41,109 nucleotides of DNA, taken from the NCBI RefSeq assembly GCF_014192275.1, contig NZ_JACHXR010000019.1, positions 1 through 41,109 of the forward strand, in the 5' to 3' direction. The translations under genes were made by a program, and so were the position numbers. The notes below the pieces were generated by a model that saw only the letters and a list, made by a program, of their open reading frames with translations, had not been told where the DNA came from and searched no databases. Below, piece by piece: positions 14,567 through 22,138 of the stretch. Source of the stretch: Halomonas stenophila (GTDB lineage: Bacteria; Pseudomonadota; Gammaproteobacteria; Pseudomonadales; Halomonadaceae). Within the stretch, counting starts at the first letter, position 1. Each line of letters begins with the position of its first letter.

Positions 14567-14624
14567 TAGCGAGTTTTCGGGGCTCGTATTCCCCCGGGGC
14601 CCTGGTCCATACTCGAGCATTGGG

Positions 14625-14646
14625 AGGTGTCAAAAAAGTGACACCT
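14625..14646. promoter_or_regulatory. Perfect palindrome AGGTGTCA-N6-TGACACCT upstream of phaB
   Basis: An 8-bp inverted repeat (14625-14632 and 14639-14646) around AAAAAG, centred about 95 bp before the phaB start codon and about 110 bp from the tRNA. It contains TGTCA-N6-TGACA, the half-site spacing of CRP/FNR-family sites; CooA, for example, binds TGTCA-N6-CGACA. It is a likely dimer operator, but the regulator is unknown. Outer G/C bases add a few pairs, so an RNA hairpin is an alternative. No T-run follows on either strand. Confidence 0.5.
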
Positions 14647-14730
14647 TCCCTGGCGACAATGACGTTGCCGAGCGGCTGGACACCGCGTCCAACAAGAAGT
14701 GGATATCGTGAATCATCAGGGAGTTCGTCA

Positions 14731-15477
14731 ATGACAACATCATCTTCCGTCGCCTGGGTGACTGGTGGAACCGGTGGCATCGGAACGGCCATCTGCCGTG
14801 CGCTGGCCGATGCCGGTTACCAGGTGGTCGCGGGCTACCACAATCCCGAGAAGGCCAAGGCCTGGCTCGAGACCCAGCAAGCCGATGGATACGACAACAT
14901 CGCCCTGTCCGGGGCCGACCTTTCCGACTACGAGGCCTGCATGGCGGGGGCCAAGGAGATCCACGACACCTACGGACCGATCAGCGTGCTGGTCAACTGT
15001 GCGGGGATCACCCGTGACGGGACCCTGAAGAAGATGACCTCGGATCAGTGGAGCGAGGTCATCGACACCAACCTCAATAGCGTGTTCAACACCTGTCGCA
15101 GCGTCATCGAGGACATGCTCGAGCAGGGTTACGGGCGCATCATCAACATCTCGTCCATCAACGGGCGCAAGGGCCAGTTCGGCCAGGTGAACTATGCGGC
15201 GGCCAAGGCGGGCATGCATGGCCTGACCATGTCCCTGGCGCAGGAGACGGCCACCAAGGGCATCACCGTCAACACCGTCTCACCGGGGTACATCGCCACC
15301 GACATGATCATGAAGATCCCGGAGAAGGTCCGCGAGGCGATTCGCGAGGCCATCCCGGTCAAGCGCTACGGCACCCCCGAGGAGATCGGCCGGCTGGTGA
15401 CCTTCCTGGCCGACAAGGAATCCGGCTTCATCACCGGGGCCAACATCGACATCAATGGTGGCCAGTTCATGGGCTGA
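14731..15477 (+). CDS. phaB: Acetoacetyl-CoA reductase PhaB
   Basis: A 248-residue short-chain dehydrogenase reducing acetoacetyl-CoA to (R)-3-hydroxybutyryl-CoA with NADPH, the step before polyhydroxybutyrate polymerisation. The cofactor motif is TGGTGGIG (11-18). The catalytic residues are N114, S141/S142, Y155 and K159 (NYAAAKAG). The HNPEKAKAWLETQQ segment after the second strand and SSINGRKGQFGQVNY are typical of PhaB rather than FabG. AGGGAG lies 7 bp upstream of the ATG. No thiolase or PHA synthase gene is adjacent, as is usual in Halomonas, where pha genes are scattered. Confidence 0.92.
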   Translation: MTTSSSVAWVTGGTGGIGTAICRALADAGYQVVAGYHNPEKAKAWLETQQADGYDNIALSGADLSDYEACMAGAKEIHDTYGPISVLVNCAGITRDGTLKKMTSDQWSEVIDTNLNSVFNTCRSVIEDMLEQGYGRIINISSINGRKGQFGQVNYAAAKAGMHGLTMSLAQETATKGITVNTVSPGYIATDMIMKIPEKVREAIREAIPVKRYGTPEEIGRLVTFLADKESGFITGANIDINGGQFMG

Positions 15478-15503
15478 ACCGCCCCCGACGTCGCTCACTC
15501 GAT

Positions 15504-15539
15504 ACGCAAAGCGCGAGGCCATGGCCTCGCGCTTTGCGT
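15504..15539. terminator. Bidirectional terminator between phaB and the DUF349 gene
   Basis: A 36-bp perfect palindrome: 17-bp arms (15504-15520 with 15523-15539) and only an AT loop. It lies between two converging genes, 26 bp after phaB. Confidence 0.7.
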
Positions 15540-15558
15540 TGGAAGGGCCTCCGGGGCG

Positions 15559-18342
15559 TCAGGGCGGTGGCAGCTGCGTGAGGCTCTCCAGGGTGCGGTC
15601 CAGATCGCCGACCTCGCGTTCCCAGAGGGCCGGGGAGATCGGGCCGGTGGCCAGCAGGTCGGCCAGCACGCCGCGAAGCTCCTCGGCTCGGGACGGCTCC
15701 CGTCCCAGGTTCTCGTTGAGCCGTTCCACCTGGATGGCCAGGCGCAGGGGATCGTCCTGCCGGTTGACCGGGTCGCCGGCCAGCAGCGAGAGGTGAACCC
15801 GCAGGCGGGCCAGGCATTCCTCGACGTCTTCCGGCGCCGGCGGCGTCTGGCGGGCCGCGTTGCGCTGGGCATGGGCCCGCCGCAGGTCGTCCGGCAGGGC
15901 GTCGGCTTCGGTACCGGGCACCTCGTCGGGGGCACCGCCGGCCAGGCAGGCGGCATCCGCCGCCAGGTGGGCCTCCAGCAGCGGTCGCACCCGGCGCCAG
16001 CGATGGACCTCCTCGGCCAGGGCCAGGCGTGCCAGCCGTTCGCGTCGTGCTCGGACGATGCCCGACCAGCGGCGACGCATGCCCTCACTGCGCCGGCCGG
16101 CCGGCAGCGGCTCCAGGGCGGCGGCCTCCTGGATGGCCGCCTCCAGGTCGGTGGCCTCGCCGCTGTTGGCGGGATGCCAGGCATCCAGGCGGTCGATCAG
16201 CTGCTGCATGGCGTCCAGTCGCGACCTGGCGCGTTGTGTCTGGTCGCTACGGGCGGCGTCCCGGCGCGCGAAGATCTCGTCGCAGAGGTGACGAAACTCC
16301 CGCCACAGGGCCTGCTCCTCGCCCTTGGGGGCGCGACCGAGGGCCCGCCAGCGATGCTGCAGGGCCTTGGCCGCTTCCGCCTGCCGGGCGGGCGCCTGGT
16401 CGCGGTCGCGCAGGGCGCGTGCCTCCTCGATCAGGGCGCGCTTGGCCTCGGCGATCTCGTGGGCCCGTTGCTCGATCAGCGCCTGCAGGGCATGGCGAAT
16501 GCGGCCGAAGCGTCGGCCGATGGCCTCCGCGGCGTCCCGGGGTACCGGCGAGTGGCGCCGCCACTGCTGGCGGGCGCGGTCGCGAATCTCGCGCAGGGCG
16601 TCCGGGTCGGCCTGCTCGGCCGGCTGGGCGAGCAGTGTCTCCAGCTGCTCGCAGAGGGCCTCCCGGGCGGCCAGGTTCTGCTGGCGCGCGGCCTGGCGCC
16701 GGTCCCGCCAGTCGGCCAGGCGTTCGTGGATCCGGTCCGAGGCCGCCCGGAAGGCCGCGGATTGTTCGCGGTTGGCGGCCGCGTCGCCGAGGTCCTTCCA
16801 CTCCTTCACCAGTCGGCGGTGCCGGCGGTCCAGCTCAGCGTCGCCGAGGCTGTCGTCGTCGGCCAGGGCGGCGATGGCATCGCATAGCTGATCGCGCTTG
16901 GGGCCGGCAACGAAGCCGCGCCAGTCGCGCAGCTCCGCCAGTCGGGCGCCGAGCCGCTTGAGGCGGCCCCGCAGCGTGCCGAGGCGGTCGGCCGGCAGTG
17001 CTTCCGCCTGGTGACGCAAGCGCTGGTGCAGCCGACTGGCCCCCTTGAAGGCCCCGCTCTCGAGCAGTCGCTCCAGCTCGTCGAGTTCCTCGGCGAAGCG
17101 GGTCAGGCGGGTCTCGACGTCCAGGTCGCGCGGGGTGTCCGCGGCATGAAGACGCTCGTGGGCGCGCTGCAGCAGGGGCGAGGGCGGCAGGTCCGGGGGC
17201 CAGCCGCAGGCCTCGACCAGGCTGGCCAGGCGCTCGTCATCGCCCTCCTGCAGGGCCTGCTCGATGGCACCGGCGCGCTCGTCCAGGCGCACCCGGGCCT
17301 TGACGATATGATCGTAGCCGGCCAGGGCCGCGTCATAGCGGCGGCGCAGTTCGTCATCGGCCAGGTGCTGGTCGGACAGCGCCTGCCAGCGGCTGGCGAG
17401 CAGGTGCTTCTGGGAGCGCAGGCTGGCGATATCCTGGTCGGCCAGGCGCTCGCCGTGTCGCAGGGCCTGCAGGCTTTCCTCGAGGGCCTCGACCAGGGCC
17501 TCGCGGGAACGGTCGGCCTGCTCGCGATGGCGTTCGGCCTCGTCCTGGGCCTGTTCATGGGCCTCATGGTCGCTGATCACCTTGCGGCAGCGCTGGCAGG
17601 CATCCTGGTAGCGCCGTTCCTGCGCGCCATCCGGCAGGTCGTCGAGACGGGCCCATTCGCGCATCAGGTGGCGGAAGCGGCCGGCATAGAGCGGCTCCCA
17701 GGCGGCCCTGGCATGGGCCTCGAGAGACGCCAGCAGGGCCTCGCGACGGGCCCGGGCCTCGACCAGCGAGGCGGCATCGGCGCGCAGGCGGTTCAGGCGC
17801 TCCCGGGCCTGGCGAACCACCTGGCGGTCGCGGCGGGCCTCCTGGGTCAAGCGCGTCAGTCCCTGCTCGCTCTCGACTCGGGCCGCGGCGGCGTGGCGCA
17901 CGGCGGCGATGCCATTCTCGCAGGCCTGGCGGATCAGCGCCTCCTCGCCGTCCAGGCGCGCCAGGGCGGCCAGGCGCAGCTGCTGGTTATCGCCCTCCAG
18001 GGCCACCCGCTCGAGCAGCTCGGAGTCGTCGAGGTCCTCGGTCAGGGCGATGCGGTGTGGCAGGTCGAGCGAGGTCTCGCGGCCACACAGCAGGGTGATC
18101 AGGCGTTCGCGGAGTTCGTGAGAGTCATCACCCCGACGGCGCAGGGTCAGCAGGCGTTCCGGGTCGGTCAGGCCGGCCAGGGCGGCCCGACGGACGCCGG
18201 CATCGGGATCCCGCACGAGGCGCTCGAGCTGCTGGCGCTGGCCATCCTGGGCGGGGTCGAGCCGCGCGATGGCCTGGCGCCGCACATCGGGATCGGGGTG
18301 CTGCCAGCGAGGGGCGAAGAGTCGGCGAAGGAATCCTGACAT
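15559..18342 (-). CDS. Large HEAT-repeat and DUF349 coiled-coil protein
   Basis: A 927-residue cytoplasmic protein. Residues of about 1-180 contain HEAT-like helices (HPDPDVRRQAIARL, DPDAGVRRAALAGL, QQLRLAALARL). The rest is long charged helices carrying about five DUF349 repeats, each with a W-x2-L core, such as REWARLDDLPDG, ASRWQALSDQHL, VKEWKDLGDAAA, QWRRHSPVPRDA and HRWRALGRAPKG. DUF349 proteins are widespread in proteobacteria and actinobacteria, and their function is unknown. The start at 18342 is supported by AGGAAG and by the MSGFLRRLFAPRW start; the frame is open further upstream without an RBS. It is divergent from minC with a 256-bp shared upstream region. Confidence 0.85.
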   Translation of the reverse strand: MSGFLRRLFAPRWQHPDPDVRRQAIARLDPAQDGQRQQLERLVRDPDAGVRRAALAGLTDPERLLTLRRRGDDSHELRERLITLLCGRETSLDLPHRIALTEDLDDSELLERVALEGDNQQLRLAALARLDGEEALIRQACENGIAAVRHAAAARVESEQGLTRLTQEARRDRQVVRQARERLNRLRADAASLVEARARREALLASLEAHARAAWEPLYAGRFRHLMREWARLDDLPDGAQERRYQDACQRCRKVISDHEAHEQAQDEAERHREQADRSREALVEALEESLQALRHGERLADQDIASLRSQKHLLASRWQALSDQHLADDELRRRYDAALAGYDHIVKARVRLDERAGAIEQALQEGDDERLASLVEACGWPPDLPPSPLLQRAHERLHAADTPRDLDVETRLTRFAEELDELERLLESGAFKGASRLHQRLRHQAEALPADRLGTLRGRLKRLGARLAELRDWRGFVAGPKRDQLCDAIAALADDDSLGDAELDRRHRRLVKEWKDLGDAAANREQSAAFRAASDRIHERLADWRDRRQAARQQNLAAREALCEQLETLLAQPAEQADPDALREIRDRARQQWRRHSPVPRDAAEAIGRRFGRIRHALQALIEQRAHEIAEAKRALIEEARALRDRDQAPARQAEAAKALQHRWRALGRAPKGEEQALWREFRHLCDEIFARRDAARSDQTQRARSRLDAMQQLIDRLDAWHPANSGEATDLEAAIQEAAALEPLPAGRRSEGMRRRWSGIVRARRERLARLALAEEVHRWRRVRPLLEAHLAADAACLAGGAPDEVPGTEADALPDDLRRAHAQRNAARQTPPAPEDVEECLARLRVHLSLLAGDPVNRQDDPLRLAIQVERLNENLGREPSRAEELRGVLADLLATGPISPALWEREVGDLDRTLESLTQLPPP

Positions 18343-18495
18343 GGAGCTTCCTGAGAGGGGCGCGGCAGGTGTCGCTGGCGCGCCGGCGAACGAGATGGAC
18401 GGTCGGCGTGGAAGACGCCGGGTCATGGGCTTATCTAAGCATGCGGCGATCTGGCAGAAAAGGGCGATGCAACGGGGTGTTGCCGAGACGAGACA

Positions 18496-18525
18496 CTGAC
18501 AAGGGGGCGGTGCTGGGCTTATCAT
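18496..18525 (+). promoter_or_regulatory. Putative promoter of minCDE
   Basis: CTGACA (18496-18501) and TATCAT (18520-18525) with an 18-bp spacer, each matching the sigma-70 consensus at five of six positions, about 75 bp before the minC start. The rest of 18343-18598 shows no gene. Confidence 0.5.
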
Positions 18526-18598
18526 CAGTTGCAGGGTCCGGGGCACTCGCTTAGCTTTGGTGGAGCACCCCGACCATCACCCGACGTGGAGTTCGGCA

Positions 18599-19354
18599 AT
18601 GAGTCTCAAAGTGGACAGGGACGGCATGGCATTCACCTTCAAGGGCGGCATGCTGCCGATGACGGTCATGGAGTTGACGAGCGCCGATCCCGAGCGCATA
18701 CGCGAACAACTCGCCGGCAAGCTCAGTCAGTCCCCCGCTTTCTTCCAGCACACCCCGGTGGTCCTCAGCGTCGAACGCCTCGACGAGCCGCACCTGGCGC
18801 TCGAGCGGATCTGCGCGGTCTGCCGGGCCCACAAGCTGTTGCCGGTAGCGGTGCGCGGTGGTCCCGACCCGGTCAAGCAGTCGGCCTGGGCCCTGGGGCT
18901 CGGCTGGTTCCCTCCCCAGGAGGCGGCGCGCCCCCGTGCGCTCGAGAGCGTGCCGGCCGGCGACGCCGGCTCCTCCCCGGCCGGGGAGGAGCCAGCGGAA
19001 GCGCTGGCGCCGCCGGCCGTTGCCGCCGGCGGGCGCATCTTCCGCGGCACGGTACGCTCCGGCCAGCAGATCACCGCCCCCGAGGGCGACCTGGTGGTGG
19101 TGGGGGCCGTCAATGCCGGCGCCGAGGTGCTGGCCGGCGGCAGCGTGCATGTCTATGGCGCCCTGCGCGGACGCGCCCTGGCGGGCATCCACGGCGATCC
19201 CCAGGCGGCCATCTTCTGCCGCGAGCTGCGCGCCGAACTGCTGTCGGTCGCCGGCAACTACAAGCGTCTCGAGGACATCGACCCGCGACTGCTCGGCACG
19301 ACCGTGCAGGTGCGCCTGAGTGACGACCAGCTGAGCATCATGTCGCTGGACTGA
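18599..19354 (+). CDS. minC: Septum site-determining protein MinC
   Basis: A 251-residue FtsZ inhibitor. The N-terminal domain (about 1-105; LSVERLDEPHLALERI) antagonises FtsZ. A variable Pro/Ala/Glu-rich linker (about 115-145) follows. The C-terminal right-handed beta-helix (GTVRSGQQITAPEGDLVVVG through AGIHGD and FCRELRAELLSVAGNY) dimerises and binds MinD. TGGAG lies 7 bp before the ATG at 18599; a start 14 codons earlier lacks one. It is the first gene of minCDE, which keeps the division ring at mid-cell. Confidence 0.96.
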   Translation: MSLKVDRDGMAFTFKGGMLPMTVMELTSADPERIREQLAGKLSQSPAFFQHTPVVLSVERLDEPHLALERICAVCRAHKLLPVAVRGGPDPVKQSAWALGLGWFPPQEAARPRALESVPAGDAGSSPAGEEPAEALAPPAVAAGGRIFRGTVRSGQQITAPEGDLVVVGAVNAGAEVLAGGSVHVYGALRGRALAGIHGDPQAAIFCRELRAELLSVAGNYKRLEDIDPRLLGTTVQVRLSDDQLSIMSLD

Positions 19355-19423
19355 CAGTGCGACGAACAACGACGATTCGGCGGAGTGGCCATGGCCCGCC
19401 GCCTTTCCATCACCATGACAGAC

Positions 19424-19438
19424 AGGATGCGACACTTG
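19424..19438 (+). promoter_or_regulatory. Ribosome-binding site fixing a TTG start for minD
   Basis: AGGA at 19424-19427 lies 8 bp before TTG at 19436-19438. The in-frame ATG at 19427 overlaps the AGGA itself, and ATGs at 19391 and 19415 would add residues that MinD homologues lack. Confidence 0.7.
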
Positions 19439-20254
19439 GCCAAGATCATTGTTGTGACCTCCGGCAAGGGTGGGGTCGGTAAGACAACCAGTGCTGCCGC
19501 CATCGCGACGGGCCTGGCGCTGCGCGGCCAGAAGACCGTGGTTATCGATTTCGATGTCGGGCTGCGCAACCTCGACCTGATCATGGGCTGCGAGCGACGC
19601 GTGGTCTATGACCTGGTCAACGTCATCCAGGGCGAGGCCGGCCTCAACCAGGCGCTGATCCGCGACAAGCGCGTGGACAACCTGCACATCCTTCCGGCCT
19701 CCCAGACCCGGGACAAGGATGCGCTGACCCTGGAAGGGGTCGAGACCGTGCTCAACACCCTCAACAAGGACTTCGACTACATCATCTGCGACTCGCCGGC
19801 GGGCATCGAGCGCGGCGCCCAGCTGGCCATGTACTTCGCCGACGAGGCGATCGTGGTGACCAACCCCGAGGTCTCCTCGGTGCGTGACTCCGACCGCATC
19901 CTCGGCCTGCTGTCGTCCAAGACCCGGCGTGGCGAGCGAGGCGATGACCCGATCAAGGAGCACCTGCTGATCACCCGCTACAACCCGAATCGCGTGGATC
20001 TGGGCGATATGCTCAACCTCGAGGACATCCGCGAGATCCTGGCCATCGATCTGGTCGGCCTGATCCCGGAGTCCGAGGCGGTACTGCGGGCCTCCAACCA
20101 GGGGGTACCGGTGACCCATGACGACAGCAGCGATGCCGGCCAGGCCTATGCCGATACCGTGTCCCGGCTGCTGGGCGAGGAGGTGCCCCTGCGGTTCCAC
20201 GAGTTCCAGAAGAAGAGCCTGTTGAGCCGAATGTTCGGAGGAGTCCGCCGGTGA
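19436..20254 (+). CDS. minD: Septum site-determining ATPase MinD
   Basis: A 272-residue deviant Walker ATPase that dimerises on the membrane with ATP, recruits MinC and is released by MinE. The deviant Walker A SGKGGVGKTT lies at residues 9-18. FDVGLRNLDLIMGCERR, DSPAGIE and the C-terminal amphipathic membrane helix (KKSLLSRMFG) are all present. The TTG start gives MAKIIVVTSGKGG, the normal MinD N-terminus. It follows minC by 81 bp and overlaps minE (GTGA). Confidence 0.97.
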   Translation: MAKIIVVTSGKGGVGKTTSAAAIATGLALRGQKTVVIDFDVGLRNLDLIMGCERRVVYDLVNVIQGEAGLNQALIRDKRVDNLHILPASQTRDKDALTLEGVETVLNTLNKDFDYIICDSPAGIERGAQLAMYFADEAIVVTNPEVSSVRDSDRILGLLSSKTRRGERGDDPIKEHLLITRYNPNRVDLGDMLNLEDIREILAIDLVGLIPESEAVLRASNQGVPVTHDDSSDAGQAYADTVSRLLGEEVPLRFHEFQKKSLLSRMFGGVRR

Positions 20255-20514
20255 AGCTACTCGATTTCCTGAAGCGCGAGCGCAAGAAGTCTGCCTCCGT
20301 CGCCAAGGAGCGGCTGCAGATCATCGTCGCCCACCAGCGCAGCCAGCGTGGGCAACCGGACTACATGCCGATGCTCGAGCGTGAACTGCTGGAAGTGATC
20401 AGGCGCTATGTCCAGGTCGATGACGATGCCATCAACATCAGCCTGGACAGCGAGGACAACTGCTCGGTGCTGGAGCTGAACGTCACCCTGCCGAGGGCCG
20501 GGGAGGGCGGCTGA
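20251..20514 (+). CDS. minE: Cell division topological specificity factor MinE
   Basis: An 87-residue protein, normal MinE length. The N-terminal membrane-targeting and MinD-binding segment (MKLLDFLKRERKKSASVAKE) precedes RLQIIVAHQRSQR and the dimeric topological-specificity domain (LERELLEVIRRYVQVDD). The GTG start at 20251 overlaps the minD stop codon, so translation is coupled. It stimulates MinD ATPase and drives the pole-to-pole oscillation. Confidence 0.97.
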   Translation: MKLLDFLKRERKKSASVAKERLQIIVAHQRSQRGQPDYMPMLERELLEVIRRYVQVDDDAINISLDSEDNCSVLELNVTLPRAGEGG

Positions 20515-20578
20515 GTCGCGGGCGGGCCTGTGCTAGGCTGGGCGCCTTGTCCCATCGCCTGCTCGGAGAGCCTCGCCC

Positions 20579-22069
20579 ATGGCGCAGCAGAAAGCCGCCC
20601 CGCTGACCTTCCTGTGGCACGACTACGAGACGTTCGGCGCCGACCCGCGTCGGGACCGTCCCTCCCAGTTCGCGGCCATCCGCACCGATGCCGATTTCAA
20701 CGAGATCGGCGAGCCTCTCGAGCTGTTCTGCAGGCCCGCCGACGATTACCTGCCGCATCCGCAGGCCTGCCTGATCACCGGCATCACCCCCCAGCAGGCC
20801 CGGCGGCGCGGCCTGCCCGAGGCCGAGTTCGCCGGCCGGGTCGAGGCCGCGATGAGCGAGCCCGGCACCTGTGCCCTGGGCTACAACAGCCTGCGCTTCG
20901 ATGACGAGGTCAGCCGCCACCTCTTCTACCGCAACCTCATCGATCCCTATGCCCGGGAGTGGCAGAACGGCAACTCCCGCTGGGACCTGATCGACGTGGT
21001 GCGGGCCTTCCATGCGTTGCGCCCCGAGGGCATCGAGTGGCCGAGGCGCGAGGACGGCTCGCCCAGCTTCCGGCTCGAGGACCTGACCGCCGCCAACGGC
21101 ATCGAGCATGCCGGGGCCCACGACGCCCTGGCCGACGTGCGGGCCACCATCGCCCTGGCGAAACGCCTGCGCGACAGCAACGCCAAGCTGTTCGACTATC
21201 TGCTGGGCATGCGCGGCAAGCGCCAGGTGGCCAGGCAGCTCGACGTGCCGGGGCGCAAGCCGGTGCTGCACATCTCCCGGCGCTACCCGGCGAGTCGCGG
21301 CTGCAGCGCTCTGGTGATGCCGCTGGCCGAGCACCCCACCAACCCCAACGGGGTCATCGTCTACGACCTCTCGGTGGACCCCGAGCCCCTGCTGAGCCTC
21401 GCGCCCGAGCAGATCCGCGAGCGGGTCTTCGTCAGCAACGACGACCTCGCCGAGGGCGAGACGCGCATCCCGCTGAAGGTCATCCATATCAACAAGTGCC
21501 CGGTGATCCTGCCGGCGAACGCCCTCAAGGACACCGAGGGGCCGCATCGGGGCGAGTATGGCGAGCTCGTCGAGCGGCTGCGCCTCGACGTGGCGACCTG
21601 CCGGCGCCACTGGAAGGTGCTGGCGCAGCATCCCGAGGTCGTCGCCCGGGTCAGTGAGGCCTTCGCCTCGCCGCCTCCCGAGCCGCCCCGGGACCCCGAC
21701 CTGATGCTCTACTCCGGCGGCTTCTTCTCGCCGTCCGATCGCCAGCAGATGCAGCGGGTCCGCGACAGCGATCCTTGGGACCTGGTGGGCGCCAGCTTCG
21801 CCTTCCAGGATCCACGCCTCGAGGAGATGGTGTTTCGCTACCGGGCCCGCAGCTATCCCGACACCCTGACCGGCGAGGAGCAGGCCCGCTGGGAGGCCTT
21901 CCGCTGGGAGCGCATGAACGACCCGACCATCGCCGGCTTCGCCCTCAAGGATTTCGCCCGGGAGATCGAGCGGCTCAACCAGCAGTCGCTGGGGGACCGG
22001 CAGCGCCAGATCCTCGAGGAACTGGTGATGCACGTGGAGGCGATCATGCCGGCCCAGGCCTTCGGCTAG
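20579..22069 (+). CDS. sbcB: Exodeoxyribonuclease I
   Basis: A 496-residue 3'-5' single-strand DNA exonuclease. The DEDDh domain starts at FLWHDYETFG (D15, E17) and includes ALGYNSLRFDDEVSRH and EHAGAHDALADV (Exo III, H and D). It is followed by the SH3-like and C-terminal helical domains typical of ExoI (KVIHINKCPVILPANALK and later). Length is near the E. coli enzyme (475). GGAGAG lies about 9 bp upstream of the ATG. It is on the same strand as minCDE but 64 bp apart and functionally separate; it acts in recombination and mismatch repair. Confidence 0.95.
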   Translation: MAQQKAAPLTFLWHDYETFGADPRRDRPSQFAAIRTDADFNEIGEPLELFCRPADDYLPHPQACLITGITPQQARRRGLPEAEFAGRVEAAMSEPGTCALGYNSLRFDDEVSRHLFYRNLIDPYAREWQNGNSRWDLIDVVRAFHALRPEGIEWPRREDGSPSFRLEDLTAANGIEHAGAHDALADVRATIALAKRLRDSNAKLFDYLLGMRGKRQVARQLDVPGRKPVLHISRRYPASRGCSALVMPLAEHPTNPNGVIVYDLSVDPEPLLSLAPEQIRERVFVSNDDLAEGETRIPLKVIHINKCPVILPANALKDTEGPHRGEYGELVERLRLDVATCRRHWKVLAQHPEVVARVSEAFASPPPEPPRDPDLMLYSGGFFSPSDRQQMQRVRDSDPWDLVGASFAFQDPRLEEMVFRYRARSYPDTLTGEEQARWEAFRWERMNDPTIAGFALKDFAREIERLNQQSLGDRQRQILEELVMHVEAIMPAQAFG

Positions 22070-22096
22070 GCCTCGCCTCACGGCAGCCGAGATCCC

Positions 22097-22126
22097 CAAG
22101 CGCCCGGCCCATTGGCCGGGCGCTTG
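22097..22126. terminator. Terminator between sbcB and the M16 protease gene
   Basis: A 13-bp perfect stem (22097-22109 with 22114-22126) and a CATT loop between convergent genes, 27 bp after the sbcB stop and 13 bp before the protease stop. Confidence 0.7.
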
Positions 22127-22138
22127 CATCGGGGCGTA

